Of a stretch of 64,000 nt of DNA, positions 50,030-59,941 are shown one piece after another; the first letter of the stretch is position 1; every line of letters begins with the position of its first letter. The stretch spans positions 1-64,000 of the forward strand of contig JAFUOD010000007.1 of NCBI GenBank assembly GCA_017472735.1, given 5' to 3'. The notes under the pieces are model-generated. The model was not told the origin of the DNA, ran no database searches, and saw nothing but the letters and a program-made list of their open reading frames with translations. Origin of the DNA: Oscillospiraceae bacterium. Its GTDB lineage: Bacteria; Bacillota; Clostridia; Oscillospirales; Ruminococcaceae. Both the position numbers and the translations under genes were made by a program.

Positions 50030-51895
50030 ATGTTCAGCAGACCAAGAAAAATTACCATTCTTTTGCTCTTGGCACTCGCACTTCTTTTGTGTGCCTGTTC
50101 ACCCGATATTTCACAAAATCCCTCGGGCAACTTTGGAGGAAATAACTTTATGCCGACAGGCGAGAGTGTCACAAGCTCAATTTTCGGCAGAAATGTTAAG
50201 TATGACCGTTGGTCACCTGCCGAGGGTATAACACTGCCCGTTGATTCCTCTGAAATTTTAGACATGATTCAGATCAAAAAGGTGATGTATTTCTTCACCG
50301 CTGACGGAATATACAGCCTTGATATCGAATCGGGCGAGGGCGGCAAGCTTATAGACACTGCCGCAGATATGTTTGCTTCACATGGCGAAACGCTATATAC
50401 ATACAGCAACGAAAACGGCAGACTTTGTGCCTATTCTGTAAGCGGTGAGCTTGTCTCAGAATCAAATCTTGTTGTTGAGACCCAAGATTTAGATGTAGAG
50501 GAATTCTTCGTCACCGATGATTACTATGCATTTGTGTGCATAGATCAATCGGAATATCCCCCTCAAATAAAGTATTATGCTTATGATAAAGAGTCGCTTG
50601 AATTGGCAAACACGTTTAATGGTGAAAGGTTAACCGGCAACCACGAAGGTATTTACTCTTTATATAAGGGTAACAGCGTGCTTAAAGCAAAAGATTCGTT
50701 AGGCGATGCCAGATATTGCGAAATATCCGAGATAAATTTTGAAAAAGGCAAGACTACCATGCTCACTGAGTTTAACAGCGTTGGTTATTTCAGCGAATAT
50801 GATATTACATATAACCCTGAAACCGACACGGTAATTGTTTTTGTCGCACCAAGGGATTTTGACAACTCTTATCCGTTGTACATAAGCGAACATTCTTTAA
50901 GCGACCCCGACAACATTGTTCATCAGCGTTTTTATGTTGATGTGATTGAAGGAGCAAAGCCGTTTGTCGGCATATACGAAAATATCATTTCAGCAATTTA
51001 TACTGCCGATAACGAGGTCAGATATTTTAACTATCTCAACCCGCCTGAAAGCATTACTCTTGCTTGTACTCATGCAACAGATTATAAAGAAATAATCTCT
51101 GGCTTCGAGAAAGAAACAGGAATACTTGTAAGAACTGTAAACTACGGCTTTGATTTTCAACGTCTTGACATAAAGCTCATGGCAGGGGACACTGATTTTG
51201 ATTTGTTTGAGCCGATTTATATGCATCAGCACAAATATTTTATTGCAGGAATGTATGAAGATCTCTCGCAATACGAAGGCTTAAAGCAAAGACTTGACGG
51301 CGATTTAGCAGCAAGCTTCATTTCAAAGTTAGGTGATACTTATGTAGGAATACCGACCGGCATTGGAAATAGCTTTACAAGAGATACATTTGATGAAGAC
51401 GGCGGAATGAACCCTTATTCAAAGCAAATGTCAAGACTTATCTATTTAGCTGATAACATCGACGTAACAACAGGAACGTTTAACGACTCCGAAGGTGATG
51501 AGCTGTATAAGCTTTTAAAATATTATTATGACTATCCCACAGGCAACATTGATAAAATGCCTTTCGGCAATGGCGATGATTACCTCATTCTCAACAACGG
51601 ATTTATTGCTATGAACCCAAGCGGAACCAATAAGGAAAACACGGTTAAGTTTTTAGAATACATGTTTGATGTTCTAAACGGCGATATAAAGGGCATTGTT
51701 CCGGAAAACTCACATTATATGAACCTCGATTCGACTGACGACGTATATATTTATTGGCATCTCTTTGCGTGGAATTATGTCGAGCCGATATTTAATGCAA
51801 CCAACACGATTTCCCAGTGCGACGGCAAAAACAGCACCATTAAAGATATCGCCCGTGAAGCCGCCCAAGAAGTAAGAATGAGAATGATGGAGTAA
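50030..51895 (+). CDS. Lipoprotein with propeller-like N-terminus and solute-binding-protein-like C-terminus
   Basis: 621 residues from ATG at 50030 behind CGGAGG. Lipobox LALLLCACSPD. Residues about 60-340 have repeated short strands with acidic turns (VMYFFTADGIYSLDIESGEG, TDDYYAFVCI), suggesting a beta-propeller. From about 345 the chain resembles an extracellular binding protein: ESITLACTHATDYKEIISGF, DIKLMAGDTDFDLFEPIYMH and a late AMNPSGTNKENTVKFLEYMF. No permease or ATPase gene is nearby. It may be a surface sensor rather than an importer component (inference). Followed 11 bp later by the MutS-like ATPase. Confidence 0.85.
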   Translation: MFSRPRKITILLLLALALLLCACSPDISQNPSGNFGGNNFMPTGESVTSSIFGRNVKYDRWSPAEGITLPVDSSEILDMIQIKKVMYFFTADGIYSLDIESGEGGKLIDTAADMFASHGETLYTYSNENGRLCAYSVSGELVSESNLVVETQDLDVEEFFVTDDYYAFVCIDQSEYPPQIKYYAYDKESLELANTFNGERLTGNHEGIYSLYKGNSVLKAKDSLGDARYCEISEINFEKGKTTMLTEFNSVGYFSEYDITYNPETDTVIVFVAPRDFDNSYPLYISEHSLSDPDNIVHQRFYVDVIEGAKPFVGIYENIISAIYTADNEVRYFNYLNPPESITLACTHATDYKEIISGFEKETGILVRTVNYGFDFQRLDIKLMAGDTDFDLFEPIYMHQHKYFIAGMYEDLSQYEGLKQRLDGDLAASFISKLGDTYVGIPTGIGNSFTRDTFDEDGGMNPYSKQMSRLIYLADNIDVTTGTFNDSEGDELYKLLKYYYDYPTGNIDKMPFGNGDDYLILNNGFIAMNPSGTNKENTVKFLEYMFDVLNGDIKGIVPENSHYMNLDSTDDVYIYWHLFAWNYVEPIFNATNTISQCDGKNSTIKDIAREAAQEVRMRMME

Positions 51896-51906
51896 AGGAG
51901 TACACT

Positions 51907-53556
51907 ATGAAGATTACAGACAAGATAAACCTATTTTATCCCAATGACGTAAAGCAAAAATATGCTTATAACAGGCGTGTTGCGCTCACAAAATACCCTA
52001 AAGAATATCTTGAAAACCTTGAAGCAGAGCGTGTCGCCATGATGCTTTTGCCCCAGAACCCCGACAAGGTTTTGGGACTGATGCTTGAGCTGAATGACGA
52101 TATCGAAACCCTTAACTACCGACTTGATTGCTTAGAGGATTTCATTCGTCAGCCAAAGCTTTCAGATACTTTCCGCAAAATTATCCGACGACTATCGGAT
52201 AACAATAAAGAGCTTGATTCAGGCAGAACCATACCCAATTCGTTTATGGAGCTTAAGGTACGAATGGATGAGCTTGGCGTTTTCCTTGATTGTATTGATG
52301 AAATAGGCGCCTTTTACGAGAGCAACAAACACACGATCAGATCGCAGGCAATGCTTAATCTTTTCGAATTTTTCGTTGCCCTTCCGCATATGCAGGAGTT
52401 TATTACAGTAAAAAACAACCTTTCAGAGCTTAAAGAGATCTTTTCCAAAACTATCAGAAGCGTGAAGATCGGCATCAATTTCACTCACGATATGACTCCC
52501 GATGTTTGCGGAATCGTCGAGATATCAAGCCAAAAAATATATCCCAAGGATAACGTACTTAACAGAATATTGTTCAAATCGGGTTCGGGCGATATGCAGT
52601 TCGAGGGTGAGGAGCACGTCAATTCCGCAACACGCAACCAGCCGACAGATATGGACACAGCTTTGTTTAAAGAGCTTGATAAATATACAAGAGATTTTTC
52701 TCGGCGGATTTCAGACGCTATCAAAAATTACCGCGAGCTGTTTTTCAATGATATCAACGAGCTTGAACACCAGCTCGATTTTTACGACGGCGTTGTTAAC
52801 TTCATAAATTATGTCCGTTCAAGAGGGCTTGAGATGTCAAGACCTAAGCTTACTCCTATGGCTGATAGAAAGCTAACTCTTACAAAAACCTTTGACCTTT
52901 GCTTTTTCAGGCAGGCTTCGGCGGCAGATTATAAAAAGTTCGGCGATGATTTAGTGGTGCGAAACAATATTGATATGTTAAACGAGCAGTTTTATATTAT
53001 AACAGGCGCTAACAACGGCGGCAAGACCACCTTTGCCAGAGGCATTGGACTGTGTCAGCTTTTAGCACAAATAGGTGTATATGTACCCGCTGAAAGTGCA
53101 GAGATTTCAACTGCTGACTATATCTTCACACACTTCCCCAAAGAGGAAGAAGTGGGCATCGACAGCAGCCGGTTTACAACTGAAATAAAACAGCTTCGTG
53201 AAATATGCAGCCTTATAACGCCCGGCAGCATGGTTATAATGAATGAGTCTATTCAGTCAACAACTCCCGATGAGTGCCTTGAAATTGCAAGTCGTCACCT
53301 CGAAATTCTTGCGGCGGTCGGTGTAAGAGGAATGTACGTTACACATCTCAACGGGCTTTACAGCAAGGCGCTCGAACTCAACGAAAAGAACTATCCTTCA
53401 AAAATCGGAAGCCTTGTTTCAACAGTTGATGAGAAGTCGGGCAAAAGGCTTTATAAAATGGAGAAAAAGCCGCCTCTTACTGAAAGCATGGCTTATACGA
53501 TCTATGACAATTTTGGCGCAAAACTTGAAGATGTTATGAAAAGGTTGGGTGTATAA
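51907..53556 (+). CDS. MutS-like ATPase (MutS family domain V)
   Basis: 549 residues from ATG at 51907 with AAAGGAG upstream. Only the core-clamp-like helical part (about 20-340) and the ATPase domain are present: Walker A ITGANNGGKTTFARGIG (about 365), Q/D region EEEVGIDSSRFTTEIKQL, Walker B with Asn in place of the usual Asp (MVIMNESIQSTTPDE), and YVTHLNGLY. There is no mismatch-recognition or connector domain and no Smr domain, so it is not MutS1 or MutS2 and need not act in mismatch repair. It lies in an operon of lipoproteins, an unusual setting. Confidence 0.88.
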   Translation: MKITDKINLFYPNDVKQKYAYNRRVALTKYPKEYLENLEAERVAMMLLPQNPDKVLGLMLELNDDIETLNYRLDCLEDFIRQPKLSDTFRKIIRRLSDNNKELDSGRTIPNSFMELKVRMDELGVFLDCIDEIGAFYESNKHTIRSQAMLNLFEFFVALPHMQEFITVKNNLSELKEIFSKTIRSVKIGINFTHDMTPDVCGIVEISSQKIYPKDNVLNRILFKSGSGDMQFEGEEHVNSATRNQPTDMDTALFKELDKYTRDFSRRISDAIKNYRELFFNDINELEHQLDFYDGVVNFINYVRSRGLEMSRPKLTPMADRKLTLTKTFDLCFFRQASAADYKKFGDDLVVRNNIDMLNEQFYIITGANNGGKTTFARGIGLCQLLAQIGVYVPAESAEISTADYIFTHFPKEEEVGIDSSRFTTEIKQLREICSLITPGSMVIMNESIQSTTPDECLEIASRHLEILAAVGVRGMYVTHLNGLYSKALELNEKNYPSKIGSLVSTVDEKSGKRLYKMEKKPPLTESMAYTIYDNFGAKLEDVMKRLGV

Positions 53557-54000
53557 ATGCGCTCTTATGACGAATTTGAACAACTTATCTACAGCGGCGG
53601 CGATCTGCTTTTCTCCTGCATTTTTGCAAAAACCAATTCAAGAGAAGAGACAGTAGAGATTATATGCAGTGCTGCAGAGAAGTATCTTGAAAACCGCAAA
53701 AAGCTTAAAAATCAAAATGGGCGATATAGGCTTCTTGCAGAGTATTGCGAGAGAATTCTTGAAGAGCCGCTTCAAGGTGATTATGATAATGAGCATTTAT
53801 CTGATAACGAGCGAGAAATAATCCTTGCCTCTGCAAAGCTTTATATTGCAAGCGGTGGCAAATTTAAAAAACTTAAATCTACACTTATTTTCATCGCAGT
53901 TGTTATCGTAGTGGCTGTTTTGCTGTTCATTTGGGCATTAAGCTTCTTCTATTCCGATGAGTTCAGAAGCGGTGTAGCCGGAATGGATATACAACTATAA
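53557..54000 (+). CDS. Small single-pass membrane protein of the MutS-like operon
   Basis: 147 residues from ATG at 53557, directly after the stop of the MutS-like gene. Residues 1-105 are helical and charged (SYDEFEQLIYSGGDLLFSC; DNEHLSDNEREIILASAKLY), then one membrane segment (LIFIAVVIVVAVLLFIWALS) and a short outside tail. Sequence family not recognised. The stop-start junction suggests it is cotranslated with, and may tether or regulate, the ATPase. Confidence 0.75.
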   Translation: MRSYDEFEQLIYSGGDLLFSCIFAKTNSREETVEIICSAAEKYLENRKKLKNQNGRYRLLAEYCERILEEPLQGDYDNEHLSDNEREIILASAKLYIASGGKFKKLKSTLIFIAVVIVVAVLLFIWALSFFYSDEFRSGVAGMDIQL

Positions 54001-54044
54001 TAAAAAGCTGCGGACAGTCAATTAAGCTCTGTATGTCCCTGAAA

Positions 54045-54101
54045 TTCTTAAGATTTTCTTAATATTCATTAAGTTTTCTTAAGAATTATTGAATGTATAA
54101 A
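54045..54101 (+). promoter_or_regulatory. Promoter with four 10-bp direct repeats
   Basis: Four consecutive 10-bp units begin at 54045, 54055, 54065 and 54075 with the form TTTCTTAAKA, embedded in a nested palindrome (ATTCTTAAGA 54044-54053 with TCTTAAGAAT 54077-54086). A -10 box TATAAA (54096-54101) follows; the expected -35 position (about 54073-54078) is inside the fourth unit and is not a good -35. This is the layout of a promoter activated by a tandemly bound response regulator. Confidence 0.62.
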
Positions 54102-54148
54102 TACAGCATGTTATCCTAAAAACAGTAAATGTTTTGGAGGAAAAACTA

Positions 54149-55546
54149 ATGAAAAAGATGCTTGCTATTATACTGTCAATCACCATTTTTCTCGTTACGC
54201 TTGCATCATGCACATATACGCCGAAATCAGATTCATCCGAATCCGAAGCGGTAACCTCAAAGGATATTGCCGTTACGACATCAGACTATATTACATGGGA
54301 TGAACCTGTTTCAGTTGAAACTACACAGACAAATGACAGCTCAGAGCGCTTTGCCGATGCCGGTAACGGACAGTTTCATGTTCTTCCCTCAGACCAAATA
54401 AAGGTTGATAACACCAAGCTCAACATCGCAGGTAATTATAACGTGTTTACATCTTCTGCCATGCAAAGCAGCGTTGCGGTTACAGGAATCGAGAGCGATT
54501 TTGTAACCTTCTTCACCGATGAAATAGTAGTAAAAATTCTTGCAGGCGACAGCAATGTTGATATATACCTGCTCGGCTCGTCAGAAATTGATTTGCTTAA
54601 AAAGAGAAGCATTTATTACCCGCTCGAGTCTGATGTGATAGACAATTTTGTCGATGGCTGTTTTGATTATTTAAGCGAATCTGTAACAGACGATGAAGGA
54701 AAAATTATTGCACTTCCAATCAGTATTTATGAGTCATTTTTGTCATATCCGATTGCTGCAGAAACAGAGCTGGGCTTCACTTCTGAGGATATAAAGTATT
54801 ATCGGGACTTTCACGGCTTGATAAATAGTTACGACGGCGAGCGTGTTTCATATGCAATGGGTGCTAATCTGTTCTTTAACTATGACAGCCAATATGAAAA
54901 CTACTATTGCGACTTTGACAATATGGTTTATGACTATGACACCGATGTATATCGTGGTATCTACTCGCTTTTGGATGGTTGGCAAAGATACGGTCTTTCT
55001 CCGTCTATGCCGGGCTTTAGCAACCCTGCGGTTCTGGGCGCTGATGGAGGACGGCTGATATTTGATGAAAGCGAGACGCTATTTTTAACAACTAAAAAGT
55101 TTTCAGATTTCATATTTGCAAACACCGCCGACCCATATGTAGATATTGAGCCTTGCAACTTAAATAATTGGCGAGCTGTGCATATTCCTTGGATTTCACA
55201 AGATGTGAGCGAAAACTATGTCAACGCAACTTACGCATTCATTAACCCTTACAGTAAGCATTATGACGAAGCTGTTAAATTTTTAGAATATATTGCCGAG
55301 AATTATTTCGATTCTATCAGTACATACACCTTCATTCGTGTGGATAAGGAAGAATATCCCGACACATATATGAAGGAAACTCAGATGTTTAGCGATGTAT
55401 ACGACATTTGCAAAAACGGTTTTGTTTCAGAATATACTGTTTCTTCGTCACGAAATGATATCGAAGAATATCAGACAGGCAGAGCAACACTCGATGAAGC
55501 AATAGCCATGTATCAGCGCGAGGTTGAGATTTGGCTGAATGAATAG
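54149..55546 (+). CDS. Solute-binding-protein-like lipoprotein
   Basis: 465 residues. ATG at 54149 has TTGGAGG upstream. Lipobox LVTLASCTYT, then an acidic/Ser-rich linker. The rest resembles extracellular binding proteins: TDEIVVKILAGDSNVDIYLL and YAFINPYSKHYDEAVKFLEY, the C-terminal motif shared with the 621- and 590-residue neighbours. It lacks the propeller-like part and so is the short member of the group. Preceded by a repeat-rich promoter. Confidence 0.84.
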   Translation: MKKMLAIILSITIFLVTLASCTYTPKSDSSESEAVTSKDIAVTTSDYITWDEPVSVETTQTNDSSERFADAGNGQFHVLPSDQIKVDNTKLNIAGNYNVFTSSAMQSSVAVTGIESDFVTFFTDEIVVKILAGDSNVDIYLLGSSEIDLLKKRSIYYPLESDVIDNFVDGCFDYLSESVTDDEGKIIALPISIYESFLSYPIAAETELGFTSEDIKYYRDFHGLINSYDGERVSYAMGANLFFNYDSQYENYYCDFDNMVYDYDTDVYRGIYSLLDGWQRYGLSPSMPGFSNPAVLGADGGRLIFDESETLFLTTKKFSDFIFANTADPYVDIEPCNLNNWRAVHIPWISQDVSENYVNATYAFINPYSKHYDEAVKFLEYIAENYFDSISTYTFIRVDKEEYPDTYMKETQMFSDVYDICKNGFVSEYTVSSSRNDIEEYQTGRATLDEAIAMYQREVEIWLNE

Positions 55547-55612
55547 CTGACCTTTGCACCTTTTTTTCTTTTTGTATTGTAATAATATATAAAAGTAATT
55601 GGAGGTAACACT

Positions 55613-57385
55613 ATGAAAAAACTTCTCGCTTTAATGCTATTGTTGATAATTGTAGCGTCCTTGCTCGTTTCCTGCAGTAATGTGCCCGCAGGCGTGAACG
55701 ACACCGACAGTGCAAACACCCACGAAGCCGAAAGGTCTTACACTATCCACTCCGCCCTTGACACCATCGAGTTTGATACATCGGGTGTTTCCGGCACAGC
55801 TCAGATCGGTGATGTATTATACGTTCTAAAGCAGGGAAGCGTACACGCCGTAAACCTGTCCGACGGCTCATCAAAGGTCATCTTCGAGGAATCAGGACTT
55901 ATGTACATAGCCTCTCACGGCGATGAGGTATACGTTGCCGATGACGGCAAAAACATTTACGCCATTGATGGGGCAGGAACGCTTATAAATACTTATGCTA
56001 TTCCCGAAGGCACCTTTGAGGGCGTTCACTTCGATAAATTCGTTCACTTTATTTCAACAGATGACTATTTCGTCTTTGCTCACTCGGGCAAGGTGCATAC
56101 CTATATTGCCAAGGCAGATTTAAGTGTGTCAGTCAACCAGTCGGGCATCGACTACGTAATATGCAGCTATGAGGGCAACAAATATTGGATATACAATTCC
56201 GAGAATATCAGCCATTTGAGCTATTTTGTCAGTTATGACATCGACAAAAAGAAGCTTGGCGAAAGGTATTATGAAAGCAACCTGAGTGTAAGCTCTATGG
56301 CTTACGATCCCCACAAGGATACCGTGCTGTTATATACCAACGGCACTTATGGTTTTAATCTTAAAGCTTTCAATTTCGAGGACGGCTCGTCATCCCGACT
56401 TAACTTATATCCAATCAAAGGGAATGAGCGAAACTGGGATGCTGAGCACGTCACAGTTTCCGACAACCTTTACTGTGTGCTGTCGAATAACTTAAAGCGC
56501 ATCGAGGTATATGACATGGAAAAGGAACACGCCGAGGTAAATATCGCAATGTTCGGATCGTCGGCAAGGCTCGAATTCCTTCAGCTCTACCTCAAGGAGC
56601 AGTACGATATAAACGTCAATGTCCGTGAATACAGATTTGAATACGGCGATCAGGAAAAGATCAACCTCAAGCTTATGGCAGGGGACGATGACATCGACCT
56701 TTTCTATTCATCGGCAAGAGATGAAGCGTATTATGTCGAGACTGATGCTTTTGCCGATCTGTATCAGTTTGAGGAGCTGAGCGAAAATGTCGCAAGGTGT
56801 CAAAGTCTGTTAGATGCGACTTCATCATATAACGGCAAGCTCTTTGGCATTCCCGAGTATGTCAACATCGTTGATTGTATGGAAAAAAACGAGTTCACGG
56901 ATAAATACGATGGAGCATTTACTGCCTATCGTGTGAAGTACTTCAACCTCCCCGAGGATGGATACACCGATGACGGCACAGCGCTTTATGAGCTTTTGAA
57001 GTATTACAACGAGCATCCCGAGCAGGAGGTGCCGTGCCCCGAAATAAGCGAGGACGTCAAATATTACAATGCGGTCTACTTCATGATGAACCCTGCGGCA
57101 CGCAATAAGGACGAAGCGGTAATATTCTTAAACGAACTGATAAAGCTCAATTTGGGCGATCTGGATGACGAGGTATACGGCTTCCTCAGCACAATGGGAT
57201 ATGAGCATTACCCCGCCGAGGATGAGCTTAATGGCGTCGATTACGTTTGGTGGAAGAGTTATTCGCAGGAATCGAGCAAGGCGCTCAACGAAGCAATTGA
57301 ATCGGCAAAAACCGCAAATGTAAGCGACCTCAAAAAGCTTGCCGATGATTGCTATAACAAGCTCAGACGTATCATCATGGAATAA
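55613..57385 (+). CDS. Lipoprotein with propeller-like and solute-binding-protein-like parts
   Basis: 590 residues from ATG at 55613 behind TTGGAGG. Lipobox LLVSCSNVPA. Two-part layout as in the 621-residue lipoprotein: propeller-like strands (IGDVLYVLKQGSVHAVNLSD; HGDEVYVADDGKNIYAIDGA) to about residue 320, then a binding-protein-like part with KLMAGDDDIDLFYSSARDEA and VYFMMNPAARNKDEAVIFLN. The shared KLMAGD-D-D-F and MNP...EAV.FL patterns prove common ancestry within the cluster. No transport partners are visible. More GC-rich codons in this gene than in its neighbours (impression, not counted). Confidence 0.85.
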   Translation: MKKLLALMLLLIIVASLLVSCSNVPAGVNDTDSANTHEAERSYTIHSALDTIEFDTSGVSGTAQIGDVLYVLKQGSVHAVNLSDGSSKVIFEESGLMYIASHGDEVYVADDGKNIYAIDGAGTLINTYAIPEGTFEGVHFDKFVHFISTDDYFVFAHSGKVHTYIAKADLSVSVNQSGIDYVICSYEGNKYWIYNSENISHLSYFVSYDIDKKKLGERYYESNLSVSSMAYDPHKDTVLLYTNGTYGFNLKAFNFEDGSSSRLNLYPIKGNERNWDAEHVTVSDNLYCVLSNNLKRIEVYDMEKEHAEVNIAMFGSSARLEFLQLYLKEQYDINVNVREYRFEYGDQEKINLKLMAGDDDIDLFYSSARDEAYYVETDAFADLYQFEELSENVARCQSLLDATSSYNGKLFGIPEYVNIVDCMEKNEFTDKYDGAFTAYRVKYFNLPEDGYTDDGTALYELLKYYNEHPEQEVPCPEISEDVKYYNAVYFMMNPAARNKDEAVIFLNELIKLNLGDLDDEVYGFLSTMGYEHYPAEDELNGVDYVWWKSYSQESSKALNEAIESAKTANVSDLKKLADDCYNKLRRIIME

Positions 57386-57429
57386 TTCGCTAAACACCCT
57401 TACACACAAAACGCTAAAACAAAAATAAT

Positions 57430-57469
57430 GCCGTTAAGCCTTCCTGTATTGGTGGGCTTTTCGGCGTTT
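57430..57469 (+). terminator. Terminator of the lipoprotein cluster
   Basis: GCCG-AAGCC and GGCTT-CGGC arms with two-base bulges, followed by GTTTTAT. The rest of the 57.4-57.7 kb gap holds only the next promoter. Confidence 0.7.
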
Positions 57470-57653
57470 TATAATTCCCGTTTTTAGCAGCTTCGGCTGC
57501 CTCTCACACCAACATAGGAGATGTCTGTTTCTATTTATCGTGTCGAATAATCCGAACAGCCTTTAGAATGGCAGCATACGAAGTTTGTTCTGATGAAATA
57601 GGATATAATCTTGCAAAACGAGAATGAATCAATTATTAAATTACAATCTATCA

Positions 57654-57681
57654 ATGACATTCTCTGAAAAAATGTTATAAT
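57654..57681 (+). promoter_or_regulatory. Promoter of the GH30-like gene
   Basis: ATGACA at 57654-57659 and TATAAT at 57676-57681, 16 bp apart, about 55 bp upstream of the start. Confidence 0.68.
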
Positions 57682-57734
57682 TGTATTTAACACAGTAAAC
57701 CGAAAAACTGTGTATTTACTTTACGAGGTGGAAC

Positions 57735-59822
57735 ATGAAAAGAATTCTTTTGGTTATTATAAGCATCGTAATGCTTGTTTTGGCACTTGCTGTTCCCGTT
57801 ACCGCTTCCGATACCGTTCTCGGTAGAGATGTAATTTTTGAACAGCAGCAATCTCATGCCGAGGGCAGCGCTAAAAACATTTACGAAGGTGTACGTCTTA
57901 AAGATTGGTACACATGGTTTGTCCATGGCTCTGATGGCTTCGACTCATTATACGACTCACTTTCTCAAGATAATGCCGAGCTTATTGTGAAATATAAAGG
58001 TGATTATGATATCAGCGCGTCATTTACGCACTGGGGTTCAGTAAGCTCTGTACCTTGCTCTGATGTTATTATCGAGGGTGAATTTAACTACGCTATATTT
58101 GATACAGATGCAGTAAAAAAGCTTTTCACAAATTACGAATCCAATTCAGCTAATATCAGTGATAACGGGAGCGTTAAAACGCCTAACGCTCTTTCGCTTG
58201 ACGGTCGCCGCAGTGACAATGATTGCGACCTCGTGTATGGCTTATATGTCGTTTCTGCATTGCCTGTTGACCCTTCATTCTCGACAACCGCAACAATCGA
58301 CATGAACACTACATATCAAACCATTGACGGCTTCGGTGCTTCTTACACATGGTATTCCGACTGGATGGTTCAGATTGATATGAGAGAAACCGGCTATGAC
58401 TGGATTTTTGAAGAAGCCGAGTTCAACATCTTGCGCTTCCGCGACCAGCACGGCCTTGCAGGCGACGAAAAATATGAACCTATAAATGGCTATCCAAAAT
58501 ATCTTGCATATTATGATGCCGCAGTTAAGCGCGGTATCGAACCTATTGTTTTAGTAACAAGCTGGGGACAGTATGACAGAACACTTCCTTTTGTTCAGTT
58601 TATCGAAAAGTCAGCTAACGGTTACAGCTATTACACCCTCGCTAAAGACGAAAACGGTGAATATATGTATGACGAATTGGCAGAATTCTGCGTTCAGTCA
58701 ATTCAATACTTCTTTGATGCAGGTATACCTGTTGACTATTTCTCCATCTCCAACGAAATAGAGCTTCAGGAGCGTCACAAGGACGAGCAGGGCAATGCTC
58801 GAAACGAAGCAGGCTTCTTCTTTGGATTTGAAGAGACCGACGACCACTGCGCTTACTGGAAGGCCCACCTTGCAGTATACAACGCTTTTAAAGAGGCTTT
58901 TGGCGATGACGCACCTTCAATCATCGGCGCTGAAACAATGGCAGGCGAGAACTACTATCTCCATGGCTATTTAGATCCGTTAATGGAAAACTATCCCGAA
59001 ACCTTGGATGTTGTTGCCCACCATCTTTACGGCACCTCATTAAGCGAGAGGAACTTTGCAAGCATTCACCGCGACTTTTCCAATTATCGCATATGGCAGA
59101 CGGAATGGTACGAAAACGATTACTTCCTTTTGGCGGAAGTTATTGTTGATGAACTTGTAAATGAAAATCTCAACGCTTTTCTTTATTGGAACGGCGTGTG
59201 GCCGCATGATGACGGCAACTGCCTTATTGAAATATCCGACTGGTCGTGGGTTCCCGAATGGCCTCATACTGCAACAGTAAAAAGAATGCCCGCACACTAC
59301 ATAATGACCCACTTTTCTAAGTTTATTAAAAACGGTTATCAGCGTGTCGATGTGTCTGAAGGCCTTAAATCTAAAATTGCGGCGTTTAAATCGCCCGCAG
59401 GTGATAAGCTTGTTGTAGTTGCGGCAAATAACTCCACAAGTGACGAAGTGCTTAATATCGTTCAAGATAACATCGTTTTAAGCTCACAAATCTATCAGTC
59501 TACCGAATCTGACCAGAAATACCTAAAAGAACTCGGAGAGTTTGTCGGCGCACTTGATTTGCCTGCCGGAAGCTTAACCACCATCGTGTTCGAGCTTGAC
59601 GCAAATCAGGATTATGAGGTTATAAGAGGAGACCTTAACCGTGACAGAAAGGTAGACAACAAGGATGCCATTTATGCTCTTTATGCTGTCATTTTCGGAA
59701 CAACCGCTTACCCCTTGAATCAAGATGCCGATTTCTTTAACGACGGAGTGTTTGATAACATGGATGCTATCTATCTTTTGTATCACACTGTCTTTGGAGA
59801 AGCTCAGTATCCATTAAATTAG
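57735..59822 (+). CDS. Secreted GH30-like glycoside hydrolase with C-terminal dockerin
   Basis: 695 residues from ATG at 57735 with GAGGTGG upstream. Signal peptide (RILLVIISIVMLVLALAVPV); an N-terminal beta-rich part (about 25-185) that could bind carbohydrate; the catalytic barrel from QTIDGFGASYTWYSDW (about 195) with acid/base Glu in YFSISNEIELQ (about 340) and the nucleophile in RIWQTEWYEND (about 455), as in GH30; then an accessory beta domain (VVVAANNSTSDEVLNIVQ); and a dockerin (about 632-695). Likely a xylanase- or glucanase-type enzyme; the subfamily cannot be fixed by eye. The dockerin closely matches those of the two LRR proteins. Confidence 0.88.
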   Translation: MKRILLVIISIVMLVLALAVPVTASDTVLGRDVIFEQQQSHAEGSAKNIYEGVRLKDWYTWFVHGSDGFDSLYDSLSQDNAELIVKYKGDYDISASFTHWGSVSSVPCSDVIIEGEFNYAIFDTDAVKKLFTNYESNSANISDNGSVKTPNALSLDGRRSDNDCDLVYGLYVVSALPVDPSFSTTATIDMNTTYQTIDGFGASYTWYSDWMVQIDMRETGYDWIFEEAEFNILRFRDQHGLAGDEKYEPINGYPKYLAYYDAAVKRGIEPIVLVTSWGQYDRTLPFVQFIEKSANGYSYYTLAKDENGEYMYDELAEFCVQSIQYFFDAGIPVDYFSISNEIELQERHKDEQGNARNEAGFFFGFEETDDHCAYWKAHLAVYNAFKEAFGDDAPSIIGAETMAGENYYLHGYLDPLMENYPETLDVVAHHLYGTSLSERNFASIHRDFSNYRIWQTEWYENDYFLLAEVIVDELVNENLNAFLYWNGVWPHDDGNCLIEISDWSWVPEWPHTATVKRMPAHYIMTHFSKFIKNGYQRVDVSEGLKSKIAAFKSPAGDKLVVVAANNSTSDEVLNIVQDNIVLSSQIYQSTESDQKYLKELGEFVGALDLPAGSLTTIVFELDANQDYEVIRGDLNRDRKVDNKDAIYALYAVIFGTTAYPLNQDADFFNDGVFDNMDAIYLLYHTVFGEAQYPLN

Positions 59823-59837
59823 CTTGTTTTTTAACTT

Positions 59838-59868
59838 CCCCTCTGTTTGAATACAGAGGGGTTTTTAT
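59838..59868 (+). terminator. Terminator of the GH30-like gene
   Basis: CCCCTCTG and CAGAGGGG stem, then TTTTTATT. Confidence 0.9.
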
Positions 59869-59941
59869 TGACATTACAAGCAAAATGATGTAATATTCAA
59901 TTATAAGCACGCATATTAAGTGGCTTGAAAGGAAGGAAAAT

